A DNA stretch of 64,000 bases from Gracilibacillus alcaliphilus (GCF_016909015.1 NZ_JAFBFA010000013.1:51994-115993), one strand, 5' to 3'. Shown: positions 9,166-18,621, counted from the first letter of the stretch. Notes: generated by a model not told the origin, from the sequence alone. Program-made: numbers and translations.

Positions 9166-9627
9166 TTAGGCGTCCTCTTCCCTGGCAATAGAAAGGTTAG
9201 CTTCTAACTCAATGTTTACGTTTCCCCTTAACGCCCTTGAAATCATACATGAAGCCTCTGCTTGATTGATAATTTTCTCTAATTGTCGTAATTGTCTAGT
9301 GGTTGCCTCTTGTTTCAAAATAACGACTGGTTGATGAATAATACGCTTATAGGTGAAGACACCTTTTGTTACATCCACTTCGCCAATCGAACGTAAGGAA
9401 ATATGCTGTAATGGCAGATCTGCTCTTTCTATCATAGCAGCAGCCGAAATTAAGTAACAGGTTGCCGCAGCTCCCAGTAACATTTCATCAGGATTTGTCC
9501 CAATACCAGGTCCATCCATTTCAGGAGGGATAGAAATTGCTGTTTGCAGATTACTTGCTGTGATCGTGCCAACTTCATTTCTGCCGCCGGGCCAATCGGC
9601 CTCTAATGTGAATTGATGCAATGCCAT
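9166..9627 (-). CDS. OsmC-like protein
   Basis: About 153 residues with the OsmC/Ohr fold: NPDEMLLGAAATCYLIS in the middle carries the first reactive Cys and EASCMISRALRGNVNIE near the end the second. The two cysteines are the peroxidatic pair in hydroperoxide-reducing members. The start at 9627 (MALHQF) is preferred because AAAGGATG lies upstream and the ATG at 9636 falls inside that site. It is cytoplasmic and monocistronic as far as can be seen. Whether its substrate is an organic peroxide is inferred from the family. Confidence 0.85.
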   Translation of the reverse strand: MALHQFTLEADWPGGRNEVGTITASNLQTAISIPPEMDGPGIGTNPDEMLLGAAATCYLISAAAMIERADLPLQHISLRSIGEVDVTKGVFTYKRIIHQPVVILKQEATTRQLRQLEKIINQAEASCMISRALRGNVNIELEANLSIAREEDA

Positions 9628-9674
9628 TATTATCATCCTTTCTGTTTCTAATTATAACGGCCGCACCAATCAAA

Positions 9675-10445
9675 TTAAACTGGATTCTCTTGTTTCTTTT
9701 TTGTTTTTCCTGACAGGAACCAGCCTGCTACAGCGATACCTACCAGCACGATATAGAAAGTAAGTTTCCAAGGTAAGGAATGAACAAATCCATGAGAAAT
9801 GATTTGCAGATCTTCATGTCCTAACACACTCATAACTAATTTGACCCCTACCCAACCAACAATAACAAAGGCCGCTACTTCCAAACCTGGACGATCATGC
9901 AGCAAATTCACAAATACATTGGCTGCAAATCGCATAATAATCAATCCAATCATTCCTCCAGCTAAAACGACGAGAAATTGTCCCGTGTCCAAACTTCCAA
10001 TTGTCCCAATTCCTGTTGCCGGAAGTGCTACTGCTAAGGCAACGGCTGCTAGAATCGAATCCACCGCAAAGGCTAAGTCTGCTAGTTCTACTTTAAGAAC
10101 GGTCATCCAGAAGCCGCTTCCTTGCTTCTCTTCCGCCTTTTTAGCAGCATCTTTCTGTTTCTTTTTACTAAAGGTATCATACAAGTGTTTGATCGAAATA
10201 AACAACAAGTACGCAGCTCCAATTGCCTGCACTTGCCAAACATCGACCAAGAAGGAAATCACAAACAAGGAAGCAAATCGTAAGACAAATGCCCCGGCCA
10301 GTCCATAGAACAATGCCCTCTTCCGCTTCTCTTCCGGCAAATGCTTTACCATAATCGCCAATACGAGCGCATTGTCAGCAGCCAAAATCCCCTCTAAACC
10401 AATTAAAACAAGTAATACCCAACCATACTCTAAGAGTAACTCCAC
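9675..10445 (-). CDS. ykoY: TerC-family membrane protein, YkoY/MeeY type
   Basis: About 256 residues with seven or more membrane segments and the TerC motifs GLEGILAADNALVLAIMV near the N-terminus and VELADLAFAVDSILAAVAL in the middle; the acidic residues are conserved metal-site candidates. In Bacillus subtilis YkoY and YceF support manganese delivery to exported enzymes. The start is a GTG at 10445 after AAAGGAGATGGGAC; the in-frame ATG at 10493 lies inside the riboswitch expression platform and is rejected. The Mn riboswitch immediately upstream supports a manganese role. Confidence 0.92.
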   Translation of the reverse strand: MELLLEYGWVLLVLIGLEGILAADNALVLAIMVKHLPEEKRKRALFYGLAGAFVLRFASLFVISFLVDVWQVQAIGAAYLLFISIKHLYDTFSKKKQKDAAKKAEEKQGSGFWMTVLKVELADLAFAVDSILAAVALAVALPATGIGTIGSLDTGQFLVVLAGGMIGLIIMRFAANVFVNLLHDRPGLEVAAFVIVGWVGVKLVMSVLGHEDLQIISHGFVHSLPWKLTFYIVLVGIAVAGWFLSGKTKKKQENPV

Positions 10446-10470
10446 TTTGTCCCATCTCCTTTTTTGAGAA

Positions 10471-10504
10471 AAAAAAATGATCTCCACCATCACTGGTAAA
10501 GATC
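10471..10504 (-). terminator. second hairpin of the ykoY leader
   Basis: Minus-strand GATCTTTACC/GGTGGAGATC hairpin followed by a T run, 3 nt after the U tract of the first terminator and about 25 nt before the GTG start. Its GATCTTTACC arm resembles the GAGACCTTTACC arm of the first hairpin. Confidence 0.55.
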
Positions 10505-10506
10505 AC

Positions 10507-10547
10507 AAAAAACGAGACCTTTACCATCAACAGTGGTAAAGGTCTCG
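10507..10547 (-). terminator. riboswitch terminator
   Basis: Minus-strand GAGACCTTTACC (10535-10546) pairs with GGTAAAGGTCTC (10514-10525), followed by G and a six-T run. The left arm is also the conserved 3' strand of the yybP-ykoY aptamer, so terminator and aptamer compete for it. Confidence 0.88.
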
Positions 10548-10626
10548 CTAACAACGTCGAGTTGCCAATAATGCCGGAGATGTCTCTCGAAATGACGACA
10601 TTTATTGTACAGCTACTCCCCTTTAT
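10513..10626 (-). ncRNA. yybP-ykoY manganese riboswitch
   Basis: The minus strand reads AAAGGGGAGTAGCTG, then CATCTCCGGCATTATTGGCA, then the GAGACCTTTACC end. These are the conserved blocks of the yybP-ykoY aptamer, which senses Mn2+ at a junction of two stacked helices. It precedes a TerC/YkoY gene, the classic target. On Mn2+ binding the aptamer should hold the GAGACCTTTACC strand and prevent the terminator, switching the gene on. Confidence 0.93.
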
Positions 10627-10636
10627 TTATGTTCTA

Positions 10637-10665
10637 AATATAGTCCCTTTTGTGCCAGTTGTCAA
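10637..10665 (-). promoter_or_regulatory. promoter of the riboswitch-ykoY transcript
   Basis: TTGACA (10660-10665) and TATATT (10637-10642) with exactly 17 bp between them; the aptamer begins about 10 nt downstream. A near-consensus SigA promoter. Confidence 0.85.
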
Positions 10666-10801
10666 CAAAAATTTTCAAAAAGGGCTTTCCTCTAACCACC
10701 ATTTATTAATATTCCAGCTGTAAAATACCGTAGGACTAGCTATTTATAACTTTTTTCAAACTTTAAAAAAATAATTGCCGCTTTTCTGTTTTCAAAGAAG
10801 A

Positions 10802-10833
10802 AAGGATGACCCAGTCTTCTTGTGGTCATCCTT
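10802..10833 (-). terminator. terminator after the sulfatase operon
   Basis: AAGGATGACC (10802-10811) and GGTCATCCTT (10824-10833), followed on the minus strand by TTCTTCTTT, about 25 nt after the stop of the last sulfatase gene. Confidence 0.8.
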
Positions 10834-10855
10834 AGTTTGGCAAGATTTACTTTTT

Positions 10856-12154
10856 TTATTCTCTATCAGCTGTTATTTGGTCATACCACGCCAGGGCATC
10901 GCTCTTCATTTGTTCCGCTAGCTCTGGCTGCTGGGCTGCCAAATTGATTCGCTCACCCGGATCCTGTTCCAAATCACTTAAAAAGATCGTGTCTTCCGCT
11001 ACCTCTTCAAAGTCGAGCTTTCCATTTAAAACAAGTTTCCATTTCCCTTGCCTGACGGCTAGCTGATCATTATACTCCCAAAAAACTTGTTCATGGGGGC
11101 TCTCCGCTTGAGGGTTTGTCACCAGCTCGACCACACTCTCACCATCTATTTGCTGATTCGCAGGCGTCATATCAGCCAATTCGATAAAGGTTGGCAAGAT
11201 ATCCATCATCACTCCGACTTGATCGGAAACTTGTCCGGCAGGAATCTTCGCAGGATAACTCAAAATAGCTGGCTCACGGATTCCTCCTTCAAAAAGACTT
11301 CCCTTATGCCCGGTAAAAATCCCCGCATCTCCTCCATAATACTTATCAGCCGTACCATCCAGCCAGTTTCTGACCTCCACAGATGGCCCATTATCACTGG
11401 AGAAGAAAATCACGGTGTCTTGGTATTGTTCCGTACGTTTTAAGGCATTGATAATCTCGCCTACTCCATCATCTACTGCCGAGATCATGGCTGCCATCAC
11501 CTGGCGATCCCAAGGCAGATGGCTAAAACGCTCCATATATTTCGCTGGCGCATGCATAGGATAATGAGGTGCATTATACGGCACATATAAGAAAAATGGC
11601 TGGTCGTCATCTTGACCTTGCTTTTGAATAAATTGGACCGCTTTTTCCGTAATTAATTCGGTCATATATTTGCCATTATTCCAGACTTCTTCTTCATTTT
11701 CCCATAAATCGTGGACTGGAAGGCCTTCCCAATAAAAGATATGCGAGAAATAATCAATACAGCCTGCATGAAAGCCAAAGAATTCATCAAGACCATGTGC
11801 ATTTGGCCTTGTTTCTGGTGTTGTCCCTAAATGCCATTTCCCGAACATAGCTGTCCGATAACCATTCTCTTTCGCAATGGATGGTAAACTCTGATGATCA
11901 CTGGATAACCCAGCCGCTCCCCTTTGTCCGCTTAAGATTTGGTCAACCTCTGTCCGCATCGGATATTTTCCAGTCAGCAAGGCAGCTCTAGATGGAGAAC
12001 AAACTGGAGAGTTAGAATACCAATTGGTAAACCTTACTCCATCTGAAGCCAATTGATCAATGTTCGGTGTCTTTATCTCATCAGAACCATAGCAACCTAA
12101 GTCACCATAACCAAGATCATCACAATAAAAAATAATAAAATTTGGTTTCGGCAA
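10856..12154 (-). CDS. sulfatase, type I (Cys/formylglycine), cytoplasmic
   Basis: About 432 residues of the alkaline-phosphatase-superfamily sulfatase fold. It opens with FIIFYCDDLGYGDLG (metal-binding Asp pair) and has the activation motif NSPVCSPSRAALLTGKYP with the Cys near residue 52 that must be oxidised to formylglycine. MFGKWHLG and IFFSSDNG follow. I start at a TTG at 12154, eight bases after AAGGGAG; the GTG at 12163 abuts that site. There is no signal peptide, so substrates would be imported sulfated oligosaccharides. It resembles N-acetylgalactosamine-6-sulfatase/arylsulfatase A types, but the substrate is not assigned. Confidence 0.9.
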   Translation of the reverse strand: MPKPNFIIFYCDDLGYGDLGCYGSDEIKTPNIDQLASDGVRFTNWYSNSPVCSPSRAALLTGKYPMRTEVDQILSGQRGAAGLSSDHQSLPSIAKENGYRTAMFGKWHLGTTPETRPNAHGLDEFFGFHAGCIDYFSHIFYWEGLPVHDLWENEEEVWNNGKYMTELITEKAVQFIQKQGQDDDQPFFLYVPYNAPHYPMHAPAKYMERFSHLPWDRQVMAAMISAVDDGVGEIINALKRTEQYQDTVIFFSSDNGPSVEVRNWLDGTADKYYGGDAGIFTGHKGSLFEGGIREPAILSYPAKIPAGQVSDQVGVMMDILPTFIELADMTPANQQIDGESVVELVTNPQAESPHEQVFWEYNDQLAVRQGKWKLVLNGKLDFEEVAEDTIFLSDLEQDPGERINLAAQQPELAEQMKSDALAWYDQITADRE

Positions 12155-12182
12155 ATCATCCACTCCCTTTTATATGCTATTG

Positions 12183-13598
12183 TTATGCATTTATGCGTAA
12201 ATCTTGATATTGCTCTAATGCATTATCTTTATGCTTTTCCATCCATTCCGCCAATAATACACGCAATTCTGCCAATGTCTGCTGATAGTCTGGATTGTCT
12301 ACTTCATTGCTTAATTCATACGGATCTTGGGCCAAATCATATAATTCATCCGTATCCCCGCAGTTAAAGATATATTTAAATTGGCCATGACGAATCATCC
12401 GTTGTGTATAGAGAATACCTGCCAAGCCGTTACCTTCTGTTACGGCATATTCCGGCCAGTCCTGCACTGGCTGCTGATTGACAAGCGGTACAAATGAGCG
12501 GCCATCTCCTGTAATTTCCTGTTCCGGTATTCCAGCCCAATGTAACAAACTGGCATAGATATCACAAGTTCCGACGAAATTTGATTCACGTCTAGAATTA
12601 GCTAGTTGGCTTTGTGGTTTAACAATCAATGGTATATGACAGGTTTCCTCATACATGAAGAAGTTCTTGTCACACAAACCGCCATGAATGCCTAAAGATT
12701 CTCCATGATCTGCTGAGAAAATAATAATGGTATTATCATATAAGTCATGCTCTTTTAAATAATCAAATAATCGTCCGATTTGCTCATCAATCAAGCTGGT
12801 ACTTGCAAAGTAATGTTTTATATAAGGTTCGAAGGTCTCCCAGTCTTGATGTTCCGCACGTTTGACATCATGAATGGCAGGTTTATTAGTAGATGGATCA
12901 ACGAAATTCTCCCATGGCTCTAGTTTTAAATCCCGATACAAATCTAAATGTTTGGTGGTCGCCACATATGGTTCATGAGGTCCCCAGAAGTTCAACTGGA
13001 AATAGAACGGATTGTCCGCTTGACGAAATGTATCGATATATTGAATCGCCTGTTCTGTCAAAAAGTACTCCACAGTTGTCTCTACTGGAGAAGTTACTTC
13101 TGCTGCGTAATGTCCCTTGTAATGACCACTGATCTTGTTGGCATACGTGACTTCCAAATTATTATCCTTTAAATATTGATGATATTGCTCATACCCATGT
13201 CCGCCAGCACCATGGCCTGGGAAATCATCTCCTTGATAGCCCACTTCCGTAGGTCCCCACCCCAGATGCCATTTACCGGTATAACCAATGTTGTACTGTT
13301 GCTCCTTCAGTCGGTTACTAAGTAGTGTGTCTTTGTTTGGCAAGGCATCATACTTACAGCCAGGTTCCGATGTATTATTTCGCATTTCATGGTTATGCGG
13401 AAACAGGCCTGTCTGTATCGAAGCCCTTGCCGGTGTACAGACCGGACAGCTAGCATAAGCATTATCAAAAACGACACTTTCTTCTGTCAACTGATCGATA
13501 TGAGGCGTTTGGCAAACGATTCCGCCATAGGCCTTCAGTGTATCAATACGCTGTTGATCTGTTAAAATAAAAAGTATGTTTGGTTGTTTCGTTGACAT
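12183..13598 (-). CDS. sulfatase, type I with CxPAR motif, cytoplasmic
   Basis: A 471-residue sulfatase starting PNILFILTDQQRIDTL (first metal Asp), with activation motif SCPVCTPARASIQTGLFP. The nucleophile is Cys54, and Ala replaces the usual Ser of CxPSR, a tolerated variant in the family. YTGKWHLGWG and IIIFSADHGESLG complete the active-site set. No signal peptide. AGGGGGA gives a good ribosome binding site. The next sulfatase starts 28 bases on, so the two are one unit and may remove sulfates from different positions of the same glycan. Confidence 0.9.
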   Translation of the reverse strand: MSTKQPNILFILTDQQRIDTLKAYGGIVCQTPHIDQLTEESVVFDNAYASCPVCTPARASIQTGLFPHNHEMRNNTSEPGCKYDALPNKDTLLSNRLKEQQYNIGYTGKWHLGWGPTEVGYQGDDFPGHGAGGHGYEQYHQYLKDNNLEVTYANKISGHYKGHYAAEVTSPVETTVEYFLTEQAIQYIDTFRQADNPFYFQLNFWGPHEPYVATTKHLDLYRDLKLEPWENFVDPSTNKPAIHDVKRAEHQDWETFEPYIKHYFASTSLIDEQIGRLFDYLKEHDLYDNTIIIFSADHGESLGIHGGLCDKNFFMYEETCHIPLIVKPQSQLANSRRESNFVGTCDIYASLLHWAGIPEQEITGDGRSFVPLVNQQPVQDWPEYAVTEGNGLAGILYTQRMIRHGQFKYIFNCGDTDELYDLAQDPYELSNEVDNPDYQQTLAELRVLLAEWMEKHKDNALEQYQDLRINA

Positions 13599-13626
13599 TA
13601 TGTATTCCCCCTATTATATATACACC

Positions 13627-13656
13627 AGGAACAGGGCAATCGCCTTGCCTGTTCCT
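13627..13656 (-). terminator. hairpin between binding-protein gene and sulfatase genes
   Basis: GGAACAGGGCAA/TTGCCTGTTCC hairpin in the 71-base gap. It lacks a strong T run on the minus strand, so it may be a partial terminator or an mRNA-stabilising 3' end for the abundant binding-protein message. Confidence 0.55.
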
Positions 13657-13669
13657 TTGTGTTTACTAA

Positions 13670-15283
13670 CTAATTGGCCGCCCAACGATCGTAAGCTGCT
13701 TGATGAACCTCTACATATTTCCCAATATTCATATTCTCAATCGTTTCTACATAAGCATCCCATTTTGATAATGGTTCCACTCCCGTAATAAATTTTGCTT
13801 CCATTTGTTCTACATAGGATTGTAAGTCCACTTCAATGGAATTAATCTCTGCTTGTTCCTCGTTAGATAAATAGACTAAAGGAAAAGGCACTTCTGCATA
13901 TGGTTCTACTTTTTCTGCTGTTTCTGCTTTAATAAATTTGTCAAAATCTGAATCCTCTTTTCCTGTTATTGGAACAACTAGGCCGGGAGCAGAAATACCA
14001 TAGTTTGGTGTCAATGTACCACGATAGTCCTCCGTTGTTTCGTATCCTTCTGGTGCCTCGAACCATGTCTTGGTACCTTCTTCCTCATTATCCCATTCCC
14101 AGAGATAGCCCTCTGGTCCCTGTGCTAGAAAATCAAATCCTTCCTGCGAGTAAAAATAATCTATCCAACGAATGGCAGCCTCTGGGTTAGGATTGTCCTT
14201 CGTAATAGAGAAGGTCCCTCTGCCTATTGTCGTGTTACGTGGAATAACTGGTTCATCCGTTAAATCACTTACCAGCGGTTGGAACATCGGGTTATTCATG
14301 GCCTCTGCTTCGGATTGACCAGTTGTAAAGAAAGAGAACCAAGCTTGAAATACACCGACTTGATTATTTTGACCTTTGGCAGTTTTTTGCTCATTCGTTT
14401 GTGCAAAAGTTTCTGGATCTAATAATCCCTCATCATATAACTTATGCATATAAGCAAGATATTCACGGTAATTTTCGGTAATTGGAGTATATCTTACAGT
14501 GCCGTCTACTTCTTCAATTCCCCATTCCTTCAATCCAAAGGCTCCCATTAACCATAGACGTGTATGACGTTCTTGGGTATCTATTAATGGAATTTCATCG
14601 GCTTCTCCATTGCCATTCGGATCTTCCTCTTTAAAACGCTTTAATAATTCATAAAATTCATCTGTCGTTTTTGGCAATTCTTTCACACCTAAGGCATCTA
14701 ACCACTCTCCATTGTACCACATTGGTCCCAGTGCCCATGCTGCAGTTGGTCCTCTGGAAACCCGGGGCAAAGAATAAATATGGCCATCAAGAGTTGTCAC
14801 AGATTTCTTCACATCAGGATCCTCTTCAAACAGTTTCTGAATATTTGGTGCATGCTCCTCAATTAAATCCTCTAAAGGAAGCAATATACCCTGCTCGCCA
14901 TAATCGACTTCCATTCCAGGTGTCAGGTTATCAGAACCAGCACCATAGATCACATCCTTCACATCACCACTGGCAAATGCCAAATTCAATTTTGTTTGAA
15001 AATCACTTAAAGGCGGTGTGTCAAATGTAAAATGAATATTAGTCATTTCCTGATATTCCTGCAGCACAGCCATGTCAGCCCATTCTGCCAAACCTGTACC
15101 TGGTCCCATCATCGTCATATCTAATGGTTCATCTACAATTGGAAAACCTGTTTCATTAATCGCTATATCTGATTCATCAGCTGAACCGGCTGATTCTTGA
15201 TTATCACTATCCGCATTACAAGCAGTTAAAAAAATGATTCCTATTAAAATGATCCACACACTTGTGCTGATCTTTCTCTTCAT
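13670..15283 (-). CDS. extracellular solute-binding lipoprotein, LplA/YtcQ type
   Basis: A 537-residue precursor with a lipoprotein signal (basic MKRK, hydrophobic core, LTAC with Cys22), then the long type of sugar-binding protein that serves LplB/LplC- or YteP/YtcP-like permeases: FASGDVKDVIYG, DGHIYSLPR and MWYNGEWLDALGV. It should present oligosaccharides to an ABC importer. No permease genes adjoin it, unlike almost all relatives. A cre-like site lies just upstream. With the sulfatases downstream, a sulfated glycan fragment is the likely cargo (inference). Confidence 0.9.
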   Translation of the reverse strand: MKRKISTSVWIILIGIIFLTACNADSDNQESAGSADESDIAINETGFPIVDEPLDMTMMGPGTGLAEWADMAVLQEYQEMTNIHFTFDTPPLSDFQTKLNLAFASGDVKDVIYGAGSDNLTPGMEVDYGEQGILLPLEDLIEEHAPNIQKLFEEDPDVKKSVTTLDGHIYSLPRVSRGPTAAWALGPMWYNGEWLDALGVKELPKTTDEFYELLKRFKEEDPNGNGEADEIPLIDTQERHTRLWLMGAFGLKEWGIEEVDGTVRYTPITENYREYLAYMHKLYDEGLLDPETFAQTNEQKTAKGQNNQVGVFQAWFSFFTTGQSEAEAMNNPMFQPLVSDLTDEPVIPRNTTIGRGTFSITKDNPNPEAAIRWIDYFYSQEGFDFLAQGPEGYLWEWDNEEEGTKTWFEAPEGYETTEDYRGTLTPNYGISAPGLVVPITGKEDSDFDKFIKAETAEKVEPYAEVPFPLVYLSNEEQAEINSIEVDLQSYVEQMEAKFITGVEPLSKWDAYVETIENMNIGKYVEVHQAAYDRWAAN

Positions 15284-15311
15284 CTCAACCTCTCCCTTAT
15301 GAACATTCTAA

Positions 15312-15326
15312 ATGAAAGCGCTTTTC
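15312..15326 (-). promoter_or_regulatory. cre-like catabolite control site
   Basis: ATGAAAGCGCTTTTC fits the relaxed CcpA consensus WTGAAARCGYTTWWN. The nearby palindrome TGAAAGCGCTTTTCA is one base longer than the ideal 14-mer. It sits 29 bases before the lipoprotein start, suiting repression by CcpA when better sugars are present. Confidence 0.6.
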
Positions 15327-15698
15327 ACTTAATCCTCATTTTAGGAATAAGTTTGCTTGTAAGCAATATGTAAAATTTAATATAGGGAGCTTGTTTCCTT
15401 AAACAATCTACTGTATTCCTTATTCTTTTCTTGTGATCAGCTATGTGATATTTAATCAAGATATGTAGATTTTTATAGAACAGCTGTATTATAAACAACC
15501 TGCCTGCAGCAGTACGTTTTCCATTTATTGTTTGTTCAACTTCACTCACTTACAAATAGCACCATGCTCCTTCCGCTATATTTCAAATCTGCCGTTTCCC
15601 CATCTCGTTTTTAGTATTCGATTTTCATATCTCTTGAGATGAGGGGTTATGAACAATTAGTACCAATTCCATAACAGACAGATGTCCATTTACGTGCG

Positions 15699-16006
15699 TG
15701 TTCAATAAGTTAGATAAAAAGGACCATCATCGGTTAAGTTCGCAACATCGTGTTGCAACACCGATACTAGCACATCCTGTACATTGAAAGTTCAAGGCGG
15801 CGTACTTTGAGCAGACGATCTTACACGCCAGAAAAGCGACCTTCTTTTCCAAGGAACGAAGCGTATGCTTTTCATACGTGAGTAACGGACTTGCACAGGA
15901 CGTGTTGACTTCTGCGTTGTCCACATGATGTGGACGTTCTTAGTAGAAGTTCCTCTACCGCCAACGCAGACATTCGATGCATCATTTTTATTGTACTTTT
16001 TGAACA
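15699..16006. repeat. family A repeat, copy 1 (MITE-like, 308 bp)
   Basis: Ends are TGTTCAATAAG at the left and CTTTTTGAACA at the right, imperfect inverted repeats that extend over about 27 bp. The body matches 32363-32769 closely, including AAAAGGACCATCATCGG, GTTGCAACACCGATACTAGC, GTATGCTTTTCATACGTGAG and CCACATGATGTGGACG. It ends six bases before the stop codon of the regulator gene and fills much of the 15284-16012 spacer. No real open frame; short frames across it are not conserved between copies. Confidence 0.8.
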
Positions 16007-16012
16007 ACCTCT

Positions 16013-18255
16013 TTACTTTGTTAATTTTCGATATTGACCAGGAGTTGTTTGCTCTATTTGTTTAAACCTTCTGGTGAAATTCGCAACATCTTTATAGCCA
16101 ATTTGTTCGACCATCGCTTTAATTGGCTGATTTGTATCTCTTAACAGTTTCTTCGCCTCCTTCATTCGTAAGTTCAAGACATATTGTGTGAAGGTTTCCC
16201 TTGTCTGTTCTTTAATAAATTTACTAAGGTACGGTACTGACAAATGAAAATGATCTGCCAAACGTTCTAAACTTAGATCAAACTCCTTATAATGCTGATG
16301 GATAAAAGCCAAAATTTCTTTGCGTAAATGCTCGCTGCGACTCTCCTTTTTTTCCTCAACTCGATGGCACATTTTTAAAATAATAGGCTGGAGTGAGTTT
16401 TTGAGCGATCCTATCGAGTCAAATTCACCTATTTCTCGGAAAATATCCATGTTATTGGTAACACCTAATTCCATGGCTGTTTTTATTACACTATTAATAA
16501 TATCAAAACAAATATATCGCAACGCTTGTACAGACAGGTCTAACTGCAAGAGATTATCCAAAATAGTATCTAATGTTTCCATCGCCACAATAGCGTCGCC
16601 TTCTTTGATACTTTGAGCTAGCTTCAGCTGATCTTCTTGGGGATAACCAGATGCTCCTTGATGTACAGAACCCAACTCTTCAAAATAAAGAAGACTGCCT
16701 GGCGATACGGTCATTTTATACTCTAAGGCTGTAAGTGCCTCAATAAAGGATCGATTAATATACCTTTTTTCCTCACAATAATTACCGATGGCCATTACTT
16801 TTAGCGGCATAGCCAGTTCTTCCATCAATTTATGCTTAACATGAACAGCTATATCTCTGCGCTGCTGCTGTCTGTCCCCCTCTTCTTCCAAACTGATAAT
16901 AAGAGCAAACATATCCGGTTCTAGTAATTCTACTTCGTTTATCGTCACATTGGTAATAAAGAATCCAAAAGGGAAGACATCCATGGATCTCGATCAGGTA
17001 CATCTGACATCCATTCTATAATCATCACAAAATGAGGCCCTTGGTGCATCGACATATGCAGTGCCGCTAACAATTCATCAATGGTATCTTCATTAGAAAA
17101 ATTCCCTTTCAACATATTATGTAACAGTTGGCCTTTGGCATAAGGCTCTTGTAAATCAATCGTCTCTGATAACTGTTGACGGTCTTCCATCATGTCGGCT
17201 ATCGTTTGATGAATCGTCTCGATTTCATTCCTGTCACTCCAGTTAGCAGCAGGCTGATTATTTTTGGTAAGTTTTGCTAACCGTTCAATTGGCCGGTATT
17301 GATTCTGAGCCATCAGCACGGCAACCGTCACACCAATAATCAGCAAGATCATACACAATACACCCCATAACGTTTCCTGCTGTATAACTCGATCGGTAAA
17401 TTGATCGGTATCCATAATGGTCACAAAGGTCCAGCCGCTGACTTCTGAGGTAACAGATGATATGGAATATTCTTTGTTGTCTAATTGGAGTGTATGGACA
17501 CCTTTTTGCTGTAATACATCTTGTGCTAAATGCTCCCAAGCTAACCCGTCTCCATTGACAGCGGATACAATCGGCTGCTGATTTTCGTCTAAGATGTATG
17601 TACTTCCTTGAAAATCATTTAAAATATTTTCAATCAGATTGGTGAGCAAAGATTCCTGCACAAAAAACATAACCGCCCCATAAGGGTTCGGATTTCCAGG
17701 GGCAATGGGATAAATAAATGCCATTACCTGCTCTTGTGTCCCATTTCTAAAAGTAACTTTATCGGGTAATAAGACATTAGGTATCTTCTCATGCAGGGAC
17801 TTTTTTAACATTTCTGCTGTCAGTGTCTCAAATTGATAGCTGTGTTGTAACAAGCTTTGGAACGTATATGGACCATTTGAAGAATATAGAAATGGATCCT
17901 GATCATAATAATAAACAAATACCTCACCAATAATCGAACTATTCTCTTTAAATGTCCGAAGTTCTTTTGTTGCCTCGCCTCCATAGTAACCATGCTTAAC
18001 CATATATGGAGACAATCCTGGCGTATAAGCAATGCTTGAGGCCATCTTTTCCAGTTCATTAATTCGTTCATTTGTGATTGTTTCTACTTGTTCCAGTTTA
18101 TTAACATTGGACTGCTCAATTTCTTTCTGGAGACTTGAAGCTGATTGATAGTAGATAAACAGGCTTAGACAAATGAAAGGAATTAAGAATACAAAGATGT
18201 AAGAAATAATATAGCGATACACGAGACGTGATCGAAACAGTTTACCCAAAATCAT
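16013..18255 (-). pseudogene. membrane-anchored AraC-type regulator (YtdP/YesS-like), split by a frameshift
   Basis: Two overlapping frames make one regulator of about 745 residues. The first (18255 to 16945) has an N-terminal membrane segment, an extracellular sensor domain, a second membrane segment near residue 300 and a cytoplasmic linker. The second (16984 to 16013) supplies the rest and a C-terminal AraC/XylS DNA-binding domain with paired helix-turn-helices (LERLADHFHLSVPYLSKFIK and IGYKDVANFTRRFKQ). A one-base indel near 16960-16990, in a TCTTCCCTTTT stretch, restores one frame. Such proteins usually control adjacent oligosaccharide ABC genes. It is either a recent pseudogene or a sequencing error; the rest is intact. 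Confidence 0.82.
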
Positions 18256-18410
18256 ATGACTCTTCCTTTCTTTCTATTTCACCCAGAAAACCAACCACTG
18301 CGAGGACCACAGCGGTTATACCTATAATAAGCGTGCTTATCAGCTGCTGAATATTTCTAGTTTACCATGCTTTTATCCATGTTGGTCAAAAGTTATTTGA
18401 GAACGTATAA

Positions 18411-18558
18411 CGAAAAGCGCAAAGCGCCCTTTTAAAAACGTAGAGATTGGAGCGTCACAACGGAGATAAAGGAAACACAACAACAGAAGAAGCCAATGTT
18501 CACTTATGGTAGGTCGTAACGTGAAATCTATAAAGTTTGGCGCTTGGAGCTGGACATG
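18411..18558. repeat. GTCCAGCTCC/GCGCC-type intergenic repeat (family D)
   Basis: Minus-strand reading begins ATGTCCAGCTCCAAGCGCC and ends AAGGGCGCTTTGCGCTTTTCG, so the ends can pair through GGCGC. From memory, elements with these ends are abundant in Bacillaceae spacers; I cannot name a family. Single copy in this window, in the 18256-18669 spacer. Confidence 0.5.
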
Positions 18559-18621
18559 GCTATTCTTGAATATGAATGAACTCATGAAAAATTATATCCT
18601 TTCTGATCTTATTAAAAAGGA

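Noticed and set aside
9799..10308. 169-codon plus-strand frame opposite ykoY
   Set aside because: Mirror of a hydrophobic coding region; Thr/Ser/Pro-rich with no family resemblance.
10446..10493. N-terminal extension of the TerC protein to the ATG at 10493
   Set aside because: It lies within the second hairpin and T run of the riboswitch leader; the GTG at 10445 has a proper ribosome binding site.
15727..16007. Short minus-strand frames across family A repeats, starting MFKK-NKNDASN in copies 1 and 3
   Set aside because: The shared start is just the inverted terminal repeat translated; the rest is not conserved between copies.
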